Shown here piece after piece: positions 1 to 8,805 of a stretch of 64,000 nucleotides of DNA. Under the pieces are notes generated by a model, which was not told the origin of the DNA, did not search any database, and saw only the letters and a program-made list of their open reading frames with translations. This DNA comes from Elusimicrobia bacterium RIFCSPLOWO2_02_FULL_39_32 (lineage in GTDB: Bacteria > Elusimicrobiota > Elusimicrobia > 2-02-FULL-39-32): positions 62,001 through 126,000 of the forward strand of contig MGUU01000008.1 of the NCBI GenBank assembly GCA_001800135.1, written 5' to 3'. Each line of letters starts with the position of its first letter. Position 1 is the first letter of the stretch. The translations under genes were made by a program, and so were the position numbers.

Positions 1-1
1 T

Positions 2-898
2 GTTTTCACCAATTTAACCCAAGACCACTTAGACTATCATGAAAATATGGAAAACTATTTTGAAGCAAAACTAAAATTATTTAAAAATTTAAACTCAAAT
101 AAAAAAGAGAGCCCACAAGCTCAAAATAAATTTAGCATCCTAAATATGGATGATCCTTATAGCCAAAGGATTCAACTCAACTCTTTCTTGCCAGTAACAG
201 GCTATGGAATAAAAAATAAAACTGATTTTTCCATTGAGGAACTGCATCTTGACCCCCATGGCTCAAGCTTTATTTTAGTTGCCAAAGATAAAAAATTCCC
301 TATTCACACGCAACTTCTTGGAGAACATAACGTCTATAATATTTTAGCTGCAATTGCCGCAAGTTCTCAACTTAAAATTCCTATCCTTAAGGCTATTAAA
401 GGGATAGAAAAAATTAAAATGATTCCAGGCCGGCTAGAAAAATTAATCTGCGGCCAAAATTTTAACGTAGTCATAGATTATGCCCATACGGAAGACGCAT
501 TAAAAAATGTGCTTTTCTCTTTAAAACAATTTGCTCCTAAAAGGATTCTTACGGTTTTTGGCTGCGGGGGGGACAGGGACCGCTCCAAACGTCCTCTCAT
601 GGGAGCTGTCGCAGCTGCTTTTAGCGACTGGGTGATCCTTACCTCAGACAACCCCAGGTCAGAAGATCCAGAAAAAATTATTTTAGACATCGAAGTGGGT
701 GTGCGAAGAGTTGGAAAAAATAATTATGAAATTATTTTAGATAGGGAGACTGCGATAGAAAAAATTTTGAAAAGCGCGAGAAAAGATGATTTAGTTCTTA
801 TTGCGGGCAAAGGCCATGAAACGGTTCAAATCTTTAAGAATCAAACCGTCCATTTTGATGACCGGGAAATAACAAGGAAATTTTTGTGCAAGCCTTAA
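2..898 (+). CDS. murE: MurE, UDP-MurNAc-L-Ala-D-Glu:meso-DAP ligase (5'-truncated by the window)
   Basis: Cytoplasmic ATP-dependent ligase that adds the third amino acid of the peptidoglycan stem peptide. The reading frame is open from base 2 through the first ATG at 47, and the residues before that ATG (FTNLTQDHLDYH) are the conserved MurE segment just after the ATP site, so the true start lies outside the window. The motif DNPR at 647-658 is the family signature for meso-diaminopimelate as substrate rather than lysine. The C-terminal ligase domain is complete, including GKGHET near 808-825. It overlaps murF by 13 bases, which implies co-translation in the cell-wall operon. Identification is firm; substrate choice follows from the motif. 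Confidence 0.96.
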   Translation, partial: VFTNLTQDHLDYHENMENYFEAKLKLFKNLNSNKKESPQAQNKFSILNMDDPYSQRIQLNSFLPVTGYGIKNKTDFSIEELHLDPHGSSFILVAKDKKFPIHTQLLGEHNVYNILAAIAASSQLKIPILKAIKGIEKIKMIPGRLEKLICGQNFNVVIDYAHTEDALKNVLFSLKQFAPKRILTVFGCGGDRDRSKRPLMGAVAAAFSDWVILTSDNPRSEDPEKIILDIEVGVRRVGKNNYEIILDRETAIEKILKSARKDDLVLIAGKGHETVQIFKNQTVHFDDREITRKFLCKP

Positions 899-2352
899 CT
901 CTTTCTGAAATCGTAAAAGCAACTGAAGGGACTCTTATTCTGGGGGACCCGGAAATCAAGATTGGAGAATCAGAAATCCAGAATAAAATGAATGACTTAG
1001 GAAGTTCAGGAATATCCATTGATACTAGACGCTTAAAACCAGGGGACATTTTTTTTGCTTTAAAAGGAACTAGGAGTGATGGCCATGCCTTTATTAAAGA
1101 TGCCGCAAAAAAAGGCGCAAAGCTCTGCATGATAGAAACCATCCCTCAAGATTTAAGTTTTTATCTCACAAATTTTCCAGCGATCATCCAAGTTCCTGAC
1201 ACTAAAAAATCCTTAGGCAAACTGGCTCAATATTACAGAAAAAAAGTTGGCGCTCAAACAAAAATCATCAGCATTAATGGTTCTTGCGGAAAGACCACGG
1301 TCAAAGAAATGACGGCGCAAATCCTGAAAAATGTTGCCCCCACAGTTTGGAGTCCCGGGAATTTCAATAATGAAATCGGTTGTCCATTATCCATTTTTTT
1401 ATTAAACCAAAACCACTTGTTTGGGGTCTTTGAAATTGGGAGTTCTGCGGTTGGCGAGGTAGGGCATTTAAGCAAAATAGTTTGTCCTAATCTCTCCATT
1501 CTTACCCAAATCAGCTTGGAACATACCGCAACCTTTGGGAATTTGGAAAATATCGCTGAGGGAGAATCAGAAGTTTTTTCCTATTTAACTCCTTCAGGAA
1601 TCGCAGTTTTGCCTAGAGACGACGCTTATTTTGAATTTTTAAAAACCAAGGTCCCAAAAGAATGCGAAATAAGAACTTTTGGATTCTCTAAAGATTCTTC
1701 TTGCTCTATTCAAAACTACACAACTTCTCAAGAAGGGGCTCAATTTAAGTTAAATTTTATGGAAGAAAAATTTAAAGATTTAAAAAACATGGTTTTTAAA
1801 ATTCCTTCGATGGGAAAAATAAATGTACTGAATGCGTGCGCTAGTATTACGGCCTGTTTAAGCTTAAATGTGCCGCCAGACTCTATTCAAAAAAGTCTTC
1901 AAAACTTTATTCCGCCTGATATGAGATTTCAAAAAATCCAGCTTAAATGTGGAACCCTATTAGTTAATGACAGTTATAATTCCAATCCTAGTTCTTTAAA
2001 GTCAAGCCTGGAGTGTTTTATGGAATCTTTTGCAGACAAAAAAAAAATCGCTGTTTTGGGAGATATGCTAGAATTAGGTAAAATTTCTAAAGAAGAACAT
2101 TTTAAAATTGGACAATTTTTAAAAAGTTGTGATTTTAAAAAAATTTTGCTTTATGGAAAAGAGTCTTATGAAATTATGAGAGGTTATAAAGAAAATAACC
2201 CAAACCAAGATAAAATGCTTCATTGTGAAAATAAAAATTCATTATTTTTAGAGACAAAAAAAACATTGGGTAAAAATCATGCGATTCTATTTAAGGCTTC
2301 TAGGTCACTTCATCTGGAAGAAGTGATAGAAGAGATTATTAAAACCTCATAA
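886..2352 (+). CDS. murF: MurF, UDP-MurNAc-tripeptide:D-Ala-D-Ala ligase
   Basis: Adds D-Ala-D-Ala to the UDP-MurNAc-tripeptide made by MurE, the last cytoplasmic step of the stem peptide. 488 residues, the usual MurF length. An N-terminal MurF-type domain is followed by the ATP loop NGSCGKTT (about residues 131-138; the more common form is TGSNGKTT) and a C-terminal domain with NDSYNSNPSS and LGDMLELG, both typical of MurF. I chose the GTG at 886, inside the end of murE, because the protein then starts with the family-like MQALTLSEIVKATEG; no strong Shine-Dalgarno site is visible, which fits translational coupling. mraY follows after 9 bases. Confidence 0.96.
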   Translation: MQALTLSEIVKATEGTLILGDPEIKIGESEIQNKMNDLGSSGISIDTRRLKPGDIFFALKGTRSDGHAFIKDAAKKGAKLCMIETIPQDLSFYLTNFPAIIQVPDTKKSLGKLAQYYRKKVGAQTKIISINGSCGKTTVKEMTAQILKNVAPTVWSPGNFNNEIGCPLSIFLLNQNHLFGVFEIGSSAVGEVGHLSKIVCPNLSILTQISLEHTATFGNLENIAEGESEVFSYLTPSGIAVLPRDDAYFEFLKTKVPKECEIRTFGFSKDSSCSIQNYTTSQEGAQFKLNFMEEKFKDLKNMVFKIPSMGKINVLNACASITACLSLNVPPDSIQKSLQNFIPPDMRFQKIQLKCGTLLVNDSYNSNPSSLKSSLECFMESFADKKKIAVLGDMLELGKISKEEHFKIGQFLKSCDFKKILLYGKESYEIMRGYKENNPNQDKMLHCENKNSLFLETKKTLGKNHAILFKASRSLHLEEVIEEIIKTS

Positions 2353-2361
2353 AAAAAGTTC

Positions 2362-3450
2362 ATGCTTTATTTCTTAAGCTATTTTAAAGATACTTTCTCG
2401 CCCCTTAATCTTCTGACCTACATTACTTTTAGGGCAGGGGGGGCTATATTAACTTCTATGATATTTACTTGGTTCTTAGCTCCAAAATTTATTGCCTGCT
2501 TGCGCAAAGCAAAAATGTCCCAGCCTATTCGGAATGATGGCCCACCCACGCATCAAGTAAAATCAGGAACCCCAAGCATGGGGGGAATTCTTATACTTTC
2601 TGCAACCCTTGGTTCTACTCTCCTGTGGGCTAAGCTAGACAACCGTTTTATTATTTTAAGCTTGATGAGCGCATTATACTTAGGGTTGTTGGGGTTTTTG
2701 GATGATTTTCTAAAATGGAAAGATTCTCTTCATTATCCCAAAGGATTGAGCCCGCTCATAAAAATAAGCGCCCAGCTTTTTCTAGCCATCATCATTTCCG
2801 CTTATTTTTTTTACTTTCCTCCTAATCACGAGTATGCGACTAAAATTAACGTGCCTTATTTTAAAAGCTTATTTATTAATTTAGGAATCTGGACTATCTT
2901 TTTTTCAGTGATGATCATTGTTGGGTCCTCCAATGCAGTCAATCTCACAGATGGTTTAGACGGCCTTGCAATTGGATCTCTCATCATCTCTTCCTTAACC
3001 TATGCCCTATTTGCTTATCTAGCGGGACATGCGAAATTCTCTCAGTATCTAGGGATTATCCCGGTGCCAGGAGCTGGAGAACTGACAGTTTTTTTAGCCG
3101 CTAGTATTGGAGCAGGGCTTGGTTTCTTATGGTATAACTGTTATCCTGCAGAGATTTTTATGGGAGATACCGGTTCTCTTTTTTTAGGAGGGGTGCTGGG
3201 GATCACTGCTGTGTCCATAAAGCAAGAACTTATTTTAATAATTGTAGGCGGTCTTTTTGTAAGCGAAGCGCTTTCAGTCTTGCTACAGGTCTATTCTTTT
3301 AGAGCAAGAGGAAAAAGAATATTTAAAATGGCTCCTCTACACCATCATTTTGAATTGCTTGGTTGGCAAGAGCCAAAAGTGACAGCTAGATTTTTAATTG
3401 TTGCGATTGTTCTCTCATTGATCGCTCTTGCTTCTTTAAAGATTCGGTAA
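2362..3450 (+). CDS. mraY: MraY, phospho-MurNAc-pentapeptide transferase
   Basis: Integral membrane enzyme that transfers phospho-MurNAc-pentapeptide to undecaprenyl phosphate, giving lipid I. 362 residues with about ten hydrophobic segments. Family motifs are present in order: GTPSMGG near the N-terminus, NLTDGLDG from residue 194 with the catalytic and metal-binding aspartates, AEIFMGDTGSLFLGG at about 260, and the HHHFE loop at about 327. The start codon has only a weak purine stretch before it, and the gene sits 9 bases after murF and 10 before murD, so it is operonic. Nothing is unusual in the sequence. Confidence 0.97.
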   Translation: MLYFLSYFKDTFSPLNLLTYITFRAGGAILTSMIFTWFLAPKFIACLRKAKMSQPIRNDGPPTHQVKSGTPSMGGILILSATLGSTLLWAKLDNRFIILSLMSALYLGLLGFLDDFLKWKDSLHYPKGLSPLIKISAQLFLAIIISAYFFYFPPNHEYATKINVPYFKSLFINLGIWTIFFSVMIIVGSSNAVNLTDGLDGLAIGSLIISSLTYALFAYLAGHAKFSQYLGIIPVPGAGELTVFLAASIGAGLGFLWYNCYPAEIFMGDTGSLFLGGVLGITAVSIKQELILIIVGGLFVSEALSVLLQVYSFRARGKRIFKMAPLHHHFELLGWQEPKVTARFLIVAIVLSLIALASLKIR

Positions 3451-3460
3451 ATTTTATCTC

Positions 3461-4864
3461 ATGCAAAAAAAGCATGAATCATTCCAAAATTTAGAAGGAG
3501 AGAAACTAAAAACATCTCTAAGATTTAAAAACGTTGCTGTTTTAGGGTTAGGTAAATCCGGACTTGCAGTCAGTAACCTGCTAATAAAATGTAAAGCGAA
3601 TGTTTTCCTAAGCGAATTAAAAGATGACCCTGCCTTAAAAAAAAGGTTTAAAAATAAAAAAATTAGTTGTGAATTTGGATCTCATTCAGATCAGATTCTT
3701 AAAAATGACCTGATACTTATTTCTCCCGGGGTCCCTCTGGAACTTCCGATCCTTCAAAAAGCAAGGAGGCGCGGCATTCCTGTTTGGAATGAACTGGAAT
3801 TAGGACTGCGTCTCCTTAAAGCTAAAACAATCGCTAGTATCACAGGAACCAATGGAAAAACTACCACTGTTTCTTTATTGGCGGATATTTGTAAAAATGC
3901 GGGTAGAAAAGTTATCTTGGCTGGCAATGTAGGTCAACCTCTTACTCTGTTTGTAAAAAATCAGAAAAAAAACGATTGCGTGATTTTAGAGGTATCCTCC
4001 TATCAACTGGAAGCCCTAAACAAATTTCACTTTCAGGCAGCCTGCGTCTTAAATTTAACTAATGACCATCTCCATCGTCATAAAACCATGCAGCGTTACG
4101 CAAAAATTAAGCAGAAAATTTTTTTAAATCAAGACCCGTCAGATATTTCTGTTCTAAATTGGGATGATCCCTGGTGCATAAAAATGGCAAGAAAAGTAAA
4201 AGGGAAAAAAATTTGGTTTTCCACTAGAAAAGTTTTAAAACACGGAGTTTATTGGGACAAAGAGAAAAAAAAAATCATTGCTAAATTTAAGCAAAATAAC
4301 CAGATTCTTTCATTTAATAACCCAAAATATTTACTTGGATTGCATAATAGTGCAAATGCCTGCGCTTCCATAGCCTTAAGCCTTGGCTTAAAAATTAAAC
4401 CAAAAGCGATAAGACACTCTCTGGAACATTTTAAAGGCGTTGCCCATCGCCTTGAAAAAGTAAGGGTATTTAAAGGCATCTCTTTCCTAAATGATTCAAA
4501 AGCAACTAATGTGGATTCAACTCTCAAAGCATTGGAAGCTCTTGATTCCCCGCTCTGGCTTATTTTAGGAGGAGAAGATAAAGGCGGATCTTATTTGCCT
4601 TTAAAAAAAATAATTCAAGAAAAAAAGAATGTTAGAGGAATTTTATTGATTGGAGGAGCTTCCAAAAAAATATATTCAGAAGTTCAAGGCGCGTGTAAAA
4701 TGTTCTTCTCTACAACATTGCAAAATGCAATAAAAAAAACAGTTAAGCTGGCTCAAAAAGGAGAAACAGTCTTACTCTCTCCAGCCTGCGCTTCCTTTGA
4801 CCAATTTAAAAATTTTGAAGATAGAGGCGATCAATTTAAAACGATTGTTAAAAATTTAAAATGA
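3461..4864 (+). CDS. murD: MurD, UDP-MurNAc-L-alanine:D-glutamate ligase
   Basis: Adds D-glutamate to UDP-MurNAc-L-Ala in the cytoplasm. 467 residues. An N-terminal Rossmann-like UDP-binding domain begins at about residue 25 (VAVLGLGKSGLAVSNLL), the ATP loop TGTNGKTTT is at about residue 128, and NDSKATNVDST and SPACASFDQF lie in the C-terminal domain. The chosen ATG gives about 20 residues ahead of the conserved core, a little longer than usual; no better in-frame start with a ribosome site is seen. Its stop overlaps the ftsW start in an ATGA, a sign of translational coupling. Confidence 0.95.
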   Translation: MQKKHESFQNLEGEKLKTSLRFKNVAVLGLGKSGLAVSNLLIKCKANVFLSELKDDPALKKRFKNKKISCEFGSHSDQILKNDLILISPGVPLELPILQKARRRGIPVWNELELGLRLLKAKTIASITGTNGKTTTVSLLADICKNAGRKVILAGNVGQPLTLFVKNQKKNDCVILEVSSYQLEALNKFHFQAACVLNLTNDHLHRHKTMQRYAKIKQKIFLNQDPSDISVLNWDDPWCIKMARKVKGKKIWFSTRKVLKHGVYWDKEKKKIIAKFKQNNQILSFNNPKYLLGLHNSANACASIALSLGLKIKPKAIRHSLEHFKGVAHRLEKVRVFKGISFLNDSKATNVDSTLKALEALDSPLWLILGGEDKGGSYLPLKKIIQEKKNVRGILLIGGASKKIYSEVQGACKMFFSTTLQNAIKKTVKLAQKGETVLLSPACASFDQFKNFEDRGDQFKTIVKNLK

Positions 4865-5955
4865 AAACGCGTTATCCGCCGGATCCAATTCTCTTGAGCA
4901 TTATTCTTGCCCTGCTTGGCTTAGGGTTAGTTGCGAACTATTCCTCCAGCGCTATTTTTGCTTTAGAGCGGTATGGCAGCTCAACCTATTTTCTTTGGAA
5001 ACAGTTTCTCTGGATTGTGATTGGAATTGCCCTTGCTTTATTTTTTATAAATTACGATCATCGAAAATTAAAATCCATGGTTAGACCTTTATTAGTTCTA
5101 AATATCATTCTATTAATTCTAGTGCTTATTTTGGGGAGGGAAGTGGGCGGGGCTAAAAGATGGCTTAGGTTTCTTGGGCTTGGTTTTCAGCCTTCAGAAA
5201 TTACTAAACTTTCACTCATTATTTTCGTCGCATATTATTGCGATAAGAAAAGAAGCAAAATTGAAAACTTTTCCAAAGGACTTCTGCCACTTTTGCTGGT
5301 CATTGGTTTTTTCTGCGGCATGATATTTTTGCAGCCAGATTTAGGCACACCTGTTTTAATTGGTTTTACCTGCATTGTGATCAGTTTTATTGGAGGCGCA
5401 AAATTAAAACAAATCCTCTCCTTAGGGATGCTTTTATTGCCGCTCATAAGCCTTGCAGCATGGGCAGAGCCTTATAGAAGAAAAAGGATCCTTTCTTTTT
5501 TACACCCTTGGGATGACCCTCAAGGAAGCGGATATCAATTAGTACAATCTCTTTTAGCTTTAGGCTCAGGCGGACTTAAAGGGGTGGGCTTAGGCCAATC
5601 CCATTCAAAATTACTCTATCTTCCAGAGCCCCACACGGATTTTATATTCCCTATCCTAGCTGAAGAATTAGGGCTGCTAGGATCATTGAGTCTCCTTTTA
5701 CTCTATGGGCTGCTGGGTTGGATAGGCTTTCGCATAGCCACAAGAACAAAAAATATGTTTAGCTCTTTACTCGCCTCTGGGATTACATTAATTATTGTTT
5801 TACAAGCGCTCTTTAATATTGGAGCAGTTTCTGGCTGCATCCCTACCAAAGGACTGCCTCTGCCCCTTATTTCTTTTGGAGGTTCTTCCTTAGTGATCAC
5901 TTTAATGAGTTTAGGAATCCTCTCAAATATCTCCCGCTATGCCAGAAAAGAATAA
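4861..5955 (+). CDS. ftsW: FtsW, SEDS-family septal peptidoglycan polymerase
   Basis: Polytopic membrane glycosyltransferase of the SEDS family, which polymerises lipid II at the division site together with a class B penicillin-binding protein. 364 residues with about ten hydrophobic segments. Diagnostic stretches are GGAKRWLRFLGLGFQPSEITKL in the first half, and PEPHTDFIFPILAEELG and GLPLPLISFGGSS in the second. FtsW and RodA are hard to separate by eye; I choose FtsW because of its position between murD and murG in the dcw run. It overlaps murD by 4 bases and murG by 17. Confidence 0.93.
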   Translation: MKTRYPPDPILLSIILALLGLGLVANYSSSAIFALERYGSSTYFLWKQFLWIVIGIALALFFINYDHRKLKSMVRPLLVLNIILLILVLILGREVGGAKRWLRFLGLGFQPSEITKLSLIIFVAYYCDKKRSKIENFSKGLLPLLLVIGFFCGMIFLQPDLGTPVLIGFTCIVISFIGGAKLKQILSLGMLLLPLISLAAWAEPYRRKRILSFLHPWDDPQGSGYQLVQSLLALGSGGLKGVGLGQSHSKLLYLPEPHTDFIFPILAEELGLLGSLSLLLLYGLLGWIGFRIATRTKNMFSSLLASGITLIIVLQALFNIGAVSGCIPTKGLPLPLISFGGSSLVITLMSLGILSNISRYARKE

Positions 5956-7060
5956 AATCATCATCGCTTCTGGAGGAACAGGAGGACATCTAATTCCTTC
6001 TATTGTTTTAGCTAAAGAACTTCAAAAAAGAGGCTATATAATCCTTTTTACGGTACGCAAGAATGATCCAAACCGCCAACTTCTTTTTAAAGAGGGATTT
6101 AATTTTTTAGAAACGCTTGCCTCCCCTTTTTTTGGTCAAAATCTTAACAATATTTTTAAAAATTTATTTTTAAATTTTACTGCTCTTTTTCAGGGATTAA
6201 AAATCTGTTTTCAATTTAAAGCCAATGGGGCGATTGGATTTGGAGCCTATACCAGCGTGCCTTTAGTCATTGCTGCCTTTATAAAAGGAATTCCCATACT
6301 CCTGCATGAACAGAACTTAATTCCTGGATTAGCTAACAGGTTTTGCGCTCCTTTTGCTAAAAAGATAGCGATTAGTTTTGTTGAAACAGAAAAATATTTT
6401 CCGGGAAAATCATTTTATACAGGGAACCTCATTCGTGAGGAATTTTTTGAAAAAATCACTGAATCCACTAAAAAGAATTTTTTAAAATCATTCCTCTTAT
6501 CTTCTGAAAAAATCACCATTTTAATCTTTGGCGGTAGCCTTGGAGCAAAAGCAATTAATGCTTGCCTGATACAAATCCTGCCTCAACTTAAATCCCTAAA
6601 AGAAAAAATCCAGTTTATTCATCTATCTGGCAAGGATGATGAAACATTGGAACTAAAAGAACAATACAACCATTTTCAAATTCAAGCTCTGGTTCAAAGC
6701 TTTTCTACTGAAATAGCGCGACTTTATCAATGCTCAGATTTTTGTATTGCCCGAGCTGGAGCTACCACCATTGCTGAACTGATTCAAACCCAAACACCCG
6801 CGATTCTCATTCCATACCCATTTGCCGCAAAAAATCATCAGGCTAAAAATGGGGAAATCCTGCAAAATTTAGGCGCAGCCAAAGTTATCCTAGAAAGTCC
6901 ATCTCTTTCTCATGAACTCTACACTGCAATCATTGAAATGGTAGAATCAAGGGAAAAAAGAATGCAAATGAAAGAAGCATACAAAAAAATTCCTATTCCT
7001 TTGCAAAATGCCGCGATTAGATTTGCTGATGCTATTGCAGATATAATAAATTCAATATGA
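5939..7060 (+). CDS. murG: MurG, lipid II-forming GlcNAc transferase
   Basis: Peripheral membrane GT-B glycosyltransferase that adds GlcNAc to lipid I, giving lipid II. 373 residues. The N-terminal glycine-rich loop ASGGTGGHLIPS (residues 10-21), LLHEQNLIPGLANR in the acceptor domain, FGGSLGAKAIN, and the donor-binding RAGATTIAEL and YPFAAKNHQAKNG stretches are all present. The start lies inside ftsW and the stop overlaps nadE in an ATGA. In many bacteria murG is followed by murC, murB, ddl, ftsQ, ftsA and ftsZ; here that tail is absent and NAD synthetase follows. Confidence 0.96.
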   Translation: MPEKNKIIIASGGTGGHLIPSIVLAKELQKRGYIILFTVRKNDPNRQLLFKEGFNFLETLASPFFGQNLNNIFKNLFLNFTALFQGLKICFQFKANGAIGFGAYTSVPLVIAAFIKGIPILLHEQNLIPGLANRFCAPFAKKIAISFVETEKYFPGKSFYTGNLIREEFFEKITESTKKNFLKSFLLSSEKITILIFGGSLGAKAINACLIQILPQLKSLKEKIQFIHLSGKDDETLELKEQYNHFQIQALVQSFSTEIARLYQCSDFCIARAGATTIAELIQTQTPAILIPYPFAAKNHQAKNGEILQNLGAAKVILESPSLSHELYTAIIEMVESREKRMQMKEAYKKIPIPLQNAAIRFADAIADIINSI

Positions 7061-8697
7061 AAATAGCGCTCTGCCAAATTAATTCAACCGTTGGGGATAT
7101 TGAAAGCAACGCCAAAAAAATACTCGATTTTCACCATAGAGCTGTATCTCAATTTGGCGCTGATCTCACCATATTCCCTGAGTGCGCTCTTCCCGGATAT
7201 CCTGCTGAAGATCTGCTTTTAAGAAAAAACTTTATTCAAAAGAACATGGATTGCCTTAAAGAACTTGCTTTCCAAATAAAAGATTCTTTTGCCATTGTAG
7301 GGTTTATAAATAAAGATAAAAATGGACTTTATAATTCTGCCGCGCTTCTAGGTTCATCAAAAATATTGGAGCTTTATTCTAAGCAGGCTCTTCCCAACTA
7401 TGGGGTTTTTGATGAAAAAAGATATTTTGAGCCGGGTCAAAAAACAAAAATTTTTAAAATTTTAAACATCCCCATGGGAATTTCTATCTGTGAGGATATT
7501 TGGGTCAAGCATCAGCCTAATATCTGCGTAAAACAATCTAAACTTGGCGCAAAAATTTTAATTAACATATCTTCCTCTCCATTTTTTGCCGGAAAATTTA
7601 AACTTCGTTTGAACCTCTTAAAAAAGAGAGTGAAAGAAAGTAAATGCCCTTTGATTTATGTAAATTTAGTTGGCGGACAGGATGAACTTATTTTTGATGG
7701 AAGAAGCACGGCAATTGACCATAGAGGAAATCTTATTGCCCTAGCCAAGTCATTTGAGGAAGATATAAAAATTGTGCAAGTTGAATCCTCCAAAAAATCA
7801 AACCTATCCTTTATAAAAGTTGAAAAAAACAAGGAAGAATTGATTCTAGAGGTGGAAGAAATTTATAAAGCCCTGGTACTAGGAACAAAAGACTATGTTG
7901 AAAAAAATCATTTTAAATCAGTTTTGATCGGCCTTTCCGGAGGGATAGATTCCGCGCTAACAGCAGTGATTGCAAAAGAAGCTTTAGGCAAGGAGAAAGT
8001 GATTGGGGTCACCATGCCCAGCCGTTATTCCTCTAATGAAACTTTGGATGACGCTAAAAAAATAGCTGAAAATCTAAATATAAAATTCATGAGAATACCA
8101 ATAGAAAATCTTTTTAAGACCTATTTAGAAACCTTAACTCCTCATTTTAAAGAGTTAAAACCTGACATCACTGAAGAAAATCTTCAGTCCAGGATTCGCG
8201 GCACAATCCTTATGGCTCTATCCAACAAATTTGGTTCTTTAGTGCTAACCACAGGGAATAAATCTGAAATTTCCGTAGGTTACTGCACACTTTATGGAGA
8301 TACCGCAGGGGGATTTGCTGTTTTAAAAGATGTGCCTAAAACTTTAGTCTATAAGCTGGCTGAATTTATCAATAAAAAAGAAGGTAAAGAAATAATCCCT
8401 GCAACAACTATTAAACGAGCTCCAACCGCTGAACTAAAACCCAACCAAAAAGATCAGGATTCTCTTCCGCCTTATGACTTATTAGACCAGATGATCCAAT
8501 ATTATGTGGAAGAAGATCAGGGATATAAAGAACTTCTTAAAAAAGGATTTGAGAGTGGCATAGTCTCCAGAGTTATCAAGTTAATTGATTCAAATGAATA
8601 TAAAAGAAGACAATCTCCTCCTGGCATTAAAATTACTCCAAAATCTTTTGGCAAGGACCGCAGAATGCCCATTACCAACGGCTTCTCTCAGTTTTAA
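7057..8697 (+). CDS. nadE: NadE, glutamine-hydrolysing NAD+ synthetase
   Basis: Converts nicotinate adenine dinucleotide to NAD+ with ATP, taking ammonia from glutamine. 546 residues in two domains. An N-terminal nitrilase-type glutaminase (about 1-250) has the Glu-Lys-Cys triad visible as E42 in FPECALPGYP, K109 in SKQALPNYG and C145 in SICEDIW. The C-terminal NAD synthetase domain has the PP-loop SGGIDS from residue 294 and TTGNKSEISVGYCTLYGD. Having its own glutaminase, it does not depend on free ammonia. It is coupled to murG by a 4-base overlap, an unusual partner for a dcw cluster, and a perfect hairpin follows its stop by two bases. Confidence 0.96.
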   Translation: MKIALCQINSTVGDIESNAKKILDFHHRAVSQFGADLTIFPECALPGYPAEDLLLRKNFIQKNMDCLKELAFQIKDSFAIVGFINKDKNGLYNSAALLGSSKILELYSKQALPNYGVFDEKRYFEPGQKTKIFKILNIPMGISICEDIWVKHQPNICVKQSKLGAKILINISSSPFFAGKFKLRLNLLKKRVKESKCPLIYVNLVGGQDELIFDGRSTAIDHRGNLIALAKSFEEDIKIVQVESSKKSNLSFIKVEKNKEELILEVEEIYKALVLGTKDYVEKNHFKSVLIGLSGGIDSALTAVIAKEALGKEKVIGVTMPSRYSSNETLDDAKKIAENLNIKFMRIPIENLFKTYLETLTPHFKELKPDITEENLQSRIRGTILMALSNKFGSLVLTTGNKSEISVGYCTLYGDTAGGFAVLKDVPKTLVYKLAEFINKKEGKEIIPATTIKRAPTAELKPNQKDQDSLPPYDLLDQMIQYYVEEDQGYKELLKKGFESGIVSRVIKLIDSNEYKRRQSPPGIKITPKSFGKDRRMPITNGFSQF

Positions 8698-8699
8698 AG

Positions 8700-8721
8700 G
8701 GGTGTGACTTTTGTCACACCC
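8700..8721 (+). terminator. Perfect 9-bp hairpin just after nadE
   Basis: GGGTGTGAC (8700-8708), loop TTTT, then GTCACACCC (8713-8721). It begins two bases after the nadE stop. No T-run follows, so it is not a textbook intrinsic terminator; it may protect or process the 3' end, act in Rho-dependent termination, or be an operator for the next gene. Confidence 0.5.
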
Positions 8722-8788
8722 TGCCACACAGATTGCATCCAACCATTAGCTCAAAAATAAATGTATAGTATTCTCCACAAAAAAGCGT

Positions 8789-8794
8789 TATAAT
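8789..8794 (+). promoter_or_regulatory. -10 box of the GAF-ANTAR gene (short leader)
   Basis: Perfect TATAAT, 11 bases before the ATG at 8806. The region 16-18 bases upstream holds no good -35 box. Initiation at the normal distance would leave only about 4-5 leader nucleotides, and no Shine-Dalgarno sequence is present. Confidence 0.6.
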
Positions 8795-8805
8795 AGTTAT
8801 TCTCA

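Noticed and set aside
8700-8721. Hairpin after nadE as an ANTAR target of the adjacent regulator
   Set aside because: The loop is TTTT (or CTTTTG if the closing pair opens) and does not fit the A1/G4 rule; there is also no second hairpin or T-run.
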